Assembly: GCA_020630955.1 (NCBI GenBank)
Contig: JAHDIE010000003.1
Coordinates: 21,558-85,557 of the forward strand
DNA from: Saprospiraceae bacterium
Lineage (GTDB): Bacteria > Bacteroidota > Bacteroidia > Chitinophagales > Saprospiraceae
Length of the DNA: 64,000 nucleotides
Direction of reading: 5' to 3'
The translations under genes and the position numbers were made by a program. Position 1 is the stretch's first letter. Every line of letters starts with the position of its first letter. Under the pieces are notes generated by a model. That model did no database searches, was not told the DNA's origin, and worked only from the letters and a program-made list of their open reading frames with translations. Positions 63,782-64,000 of the stretch are shown piece by piece.

Positions 63782-64000
63782 TTAAACAAAGTCTCCGTTT
63801 CTTTCCTTTTTTTCAAGCTCTTTTAGTTCCAAATATTCTTTATCGCTTAAGATGTCTTTGATGTCTTCTAATCGCTTCAATCTAAGGTATTCTTTTTCTA
63901 ATTCTCGTTCTTCCCAATCTTCTCCCATATTTCCAACTCCCGGAATTCCAAATACTGTGATAAAGTGAAGTAGGACAGATAATCCCATTCCTAAAAGTGC
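63782..64000 (-). CDS. 2TM-domain protein, cut by the window edge
   Basis: The last 72 residues of a gene whose N-terminus lies beyond the window. The frame stays open to base 64000 (reading ALLG before MGLSVLLHF), so the internal ATG at 63988 is not the true start. It aligns with its neighbour: second membrane helix GLSVLLHFITVF against GLSVFIHYLIVF, then DWEERELEKEYLRLKRLE against NWEEDKLEIEYMKLKELK, and the same GDFV/EDFV ending. Same unknown function; probably one operon with the 63375 gene. Confidence 0.85.
   Translation of the reverse strand, partial: ALLGMGLSVLLHFITVFGIPGVGNMGEDWEERELEKEYLRLKRLEDIKDILSDKEYLELKELEKKERNGDFV

Noticed and set aside
1-64000. CRISPR array, tRNA, rRNA or prophage
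   Set aside because: No regularly spaced short repeats, no tRNA-like cloverleaf or rRNA sequence, and no phage structural or integrase genes were seen on either strand.

Overview
The window is AT-rich DNA from a member of the Bacteroidota, probably a marine polysaccharide degrader of the Saprospirales type (order-level placement is inference). The evidence is two SusC/SusD systems, many type IX secretion (T9SS) sorting tails of type A and type B, a hybrid two-component sensor (HTCS), SprB-type repeats, DUF1501/DUF1800 proteins, and promoter boxes of the Bacteroidota form TAnnTTTG. No rRNA, tRNA, CRISPR array, phage gene or intact transposase gene was seen.

Layout. 1-4.8 kb: a secreted protein of unknown function, a broken IS3-type transposase, a small secreted protein, an MscS channel, and a MarR regulator followed by a YceI-family protein, with matching palindromes in front of the last two. 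4.8-9.0 kb: a two-gene unit of a beta-helix lipoprotein and a TonB-dependent receptor, ended by a terminator. 9.1-25.8 kb: an alpha-glucan (starch/glycogen) utilization locus. Its minus-strand operon is SusC, SusD, a 1385-residue FG-GAP/ASPIC-GH13 fusion, a CotH-kinase protein and a SusA-like GH13 enzyme. A five-repeat SusE/F-type binding protein and an aspartyl protease are transcribed the other way. 25.9-33.8 kb: a laminarin/beta-glucan locus (SusD, SusC, GH16 lipoprotein, duplicated PKD binding lipoprotein), with an 18-bp direct repeat on each side.

34-40.5 kb: a DEAD-box helicase of the DEVD type, then a minus-strand DUF1800 - DUF1501 - discoidin-like - Omp28-like cluster. 40.9-54.1 kb: two giant cell-surface proteins (2152 and 2176 residues) transcribed divergently, both ending in T9SS type B tails. 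54.2-60.8 kb: an NhaC-type antiporter overlapping a MetC-like PLP enzyme, then an HTCS sensor/regulator that could control one of the sugar loci. 60.8-61.3 kb: a candidate 31-residue membrane peptide, a strong terminator, and a structured non-coding stretch with its own terminator. 61.4-64 kb: a SulP anion transporter and two tandem 2TM-domain paralogs, the last cut by the window edge.

How it fits together. Both sugar loci can be read as surface systems: outer-membrane binding proteins and T9SS- or lipid-anchored hydrolases cut polymer, and the SusCD pairs import oligosaccharides. The most unusual feature is domain reshuffling in the alpha-glucan locus. A SusE/F-type glucan-binding module appears inside SusD and again as five tandem copies in a T9SS-exported protein, while a catalytic GH13 domain is fused to a seven-bladed-propeller-like FG-GAP region.
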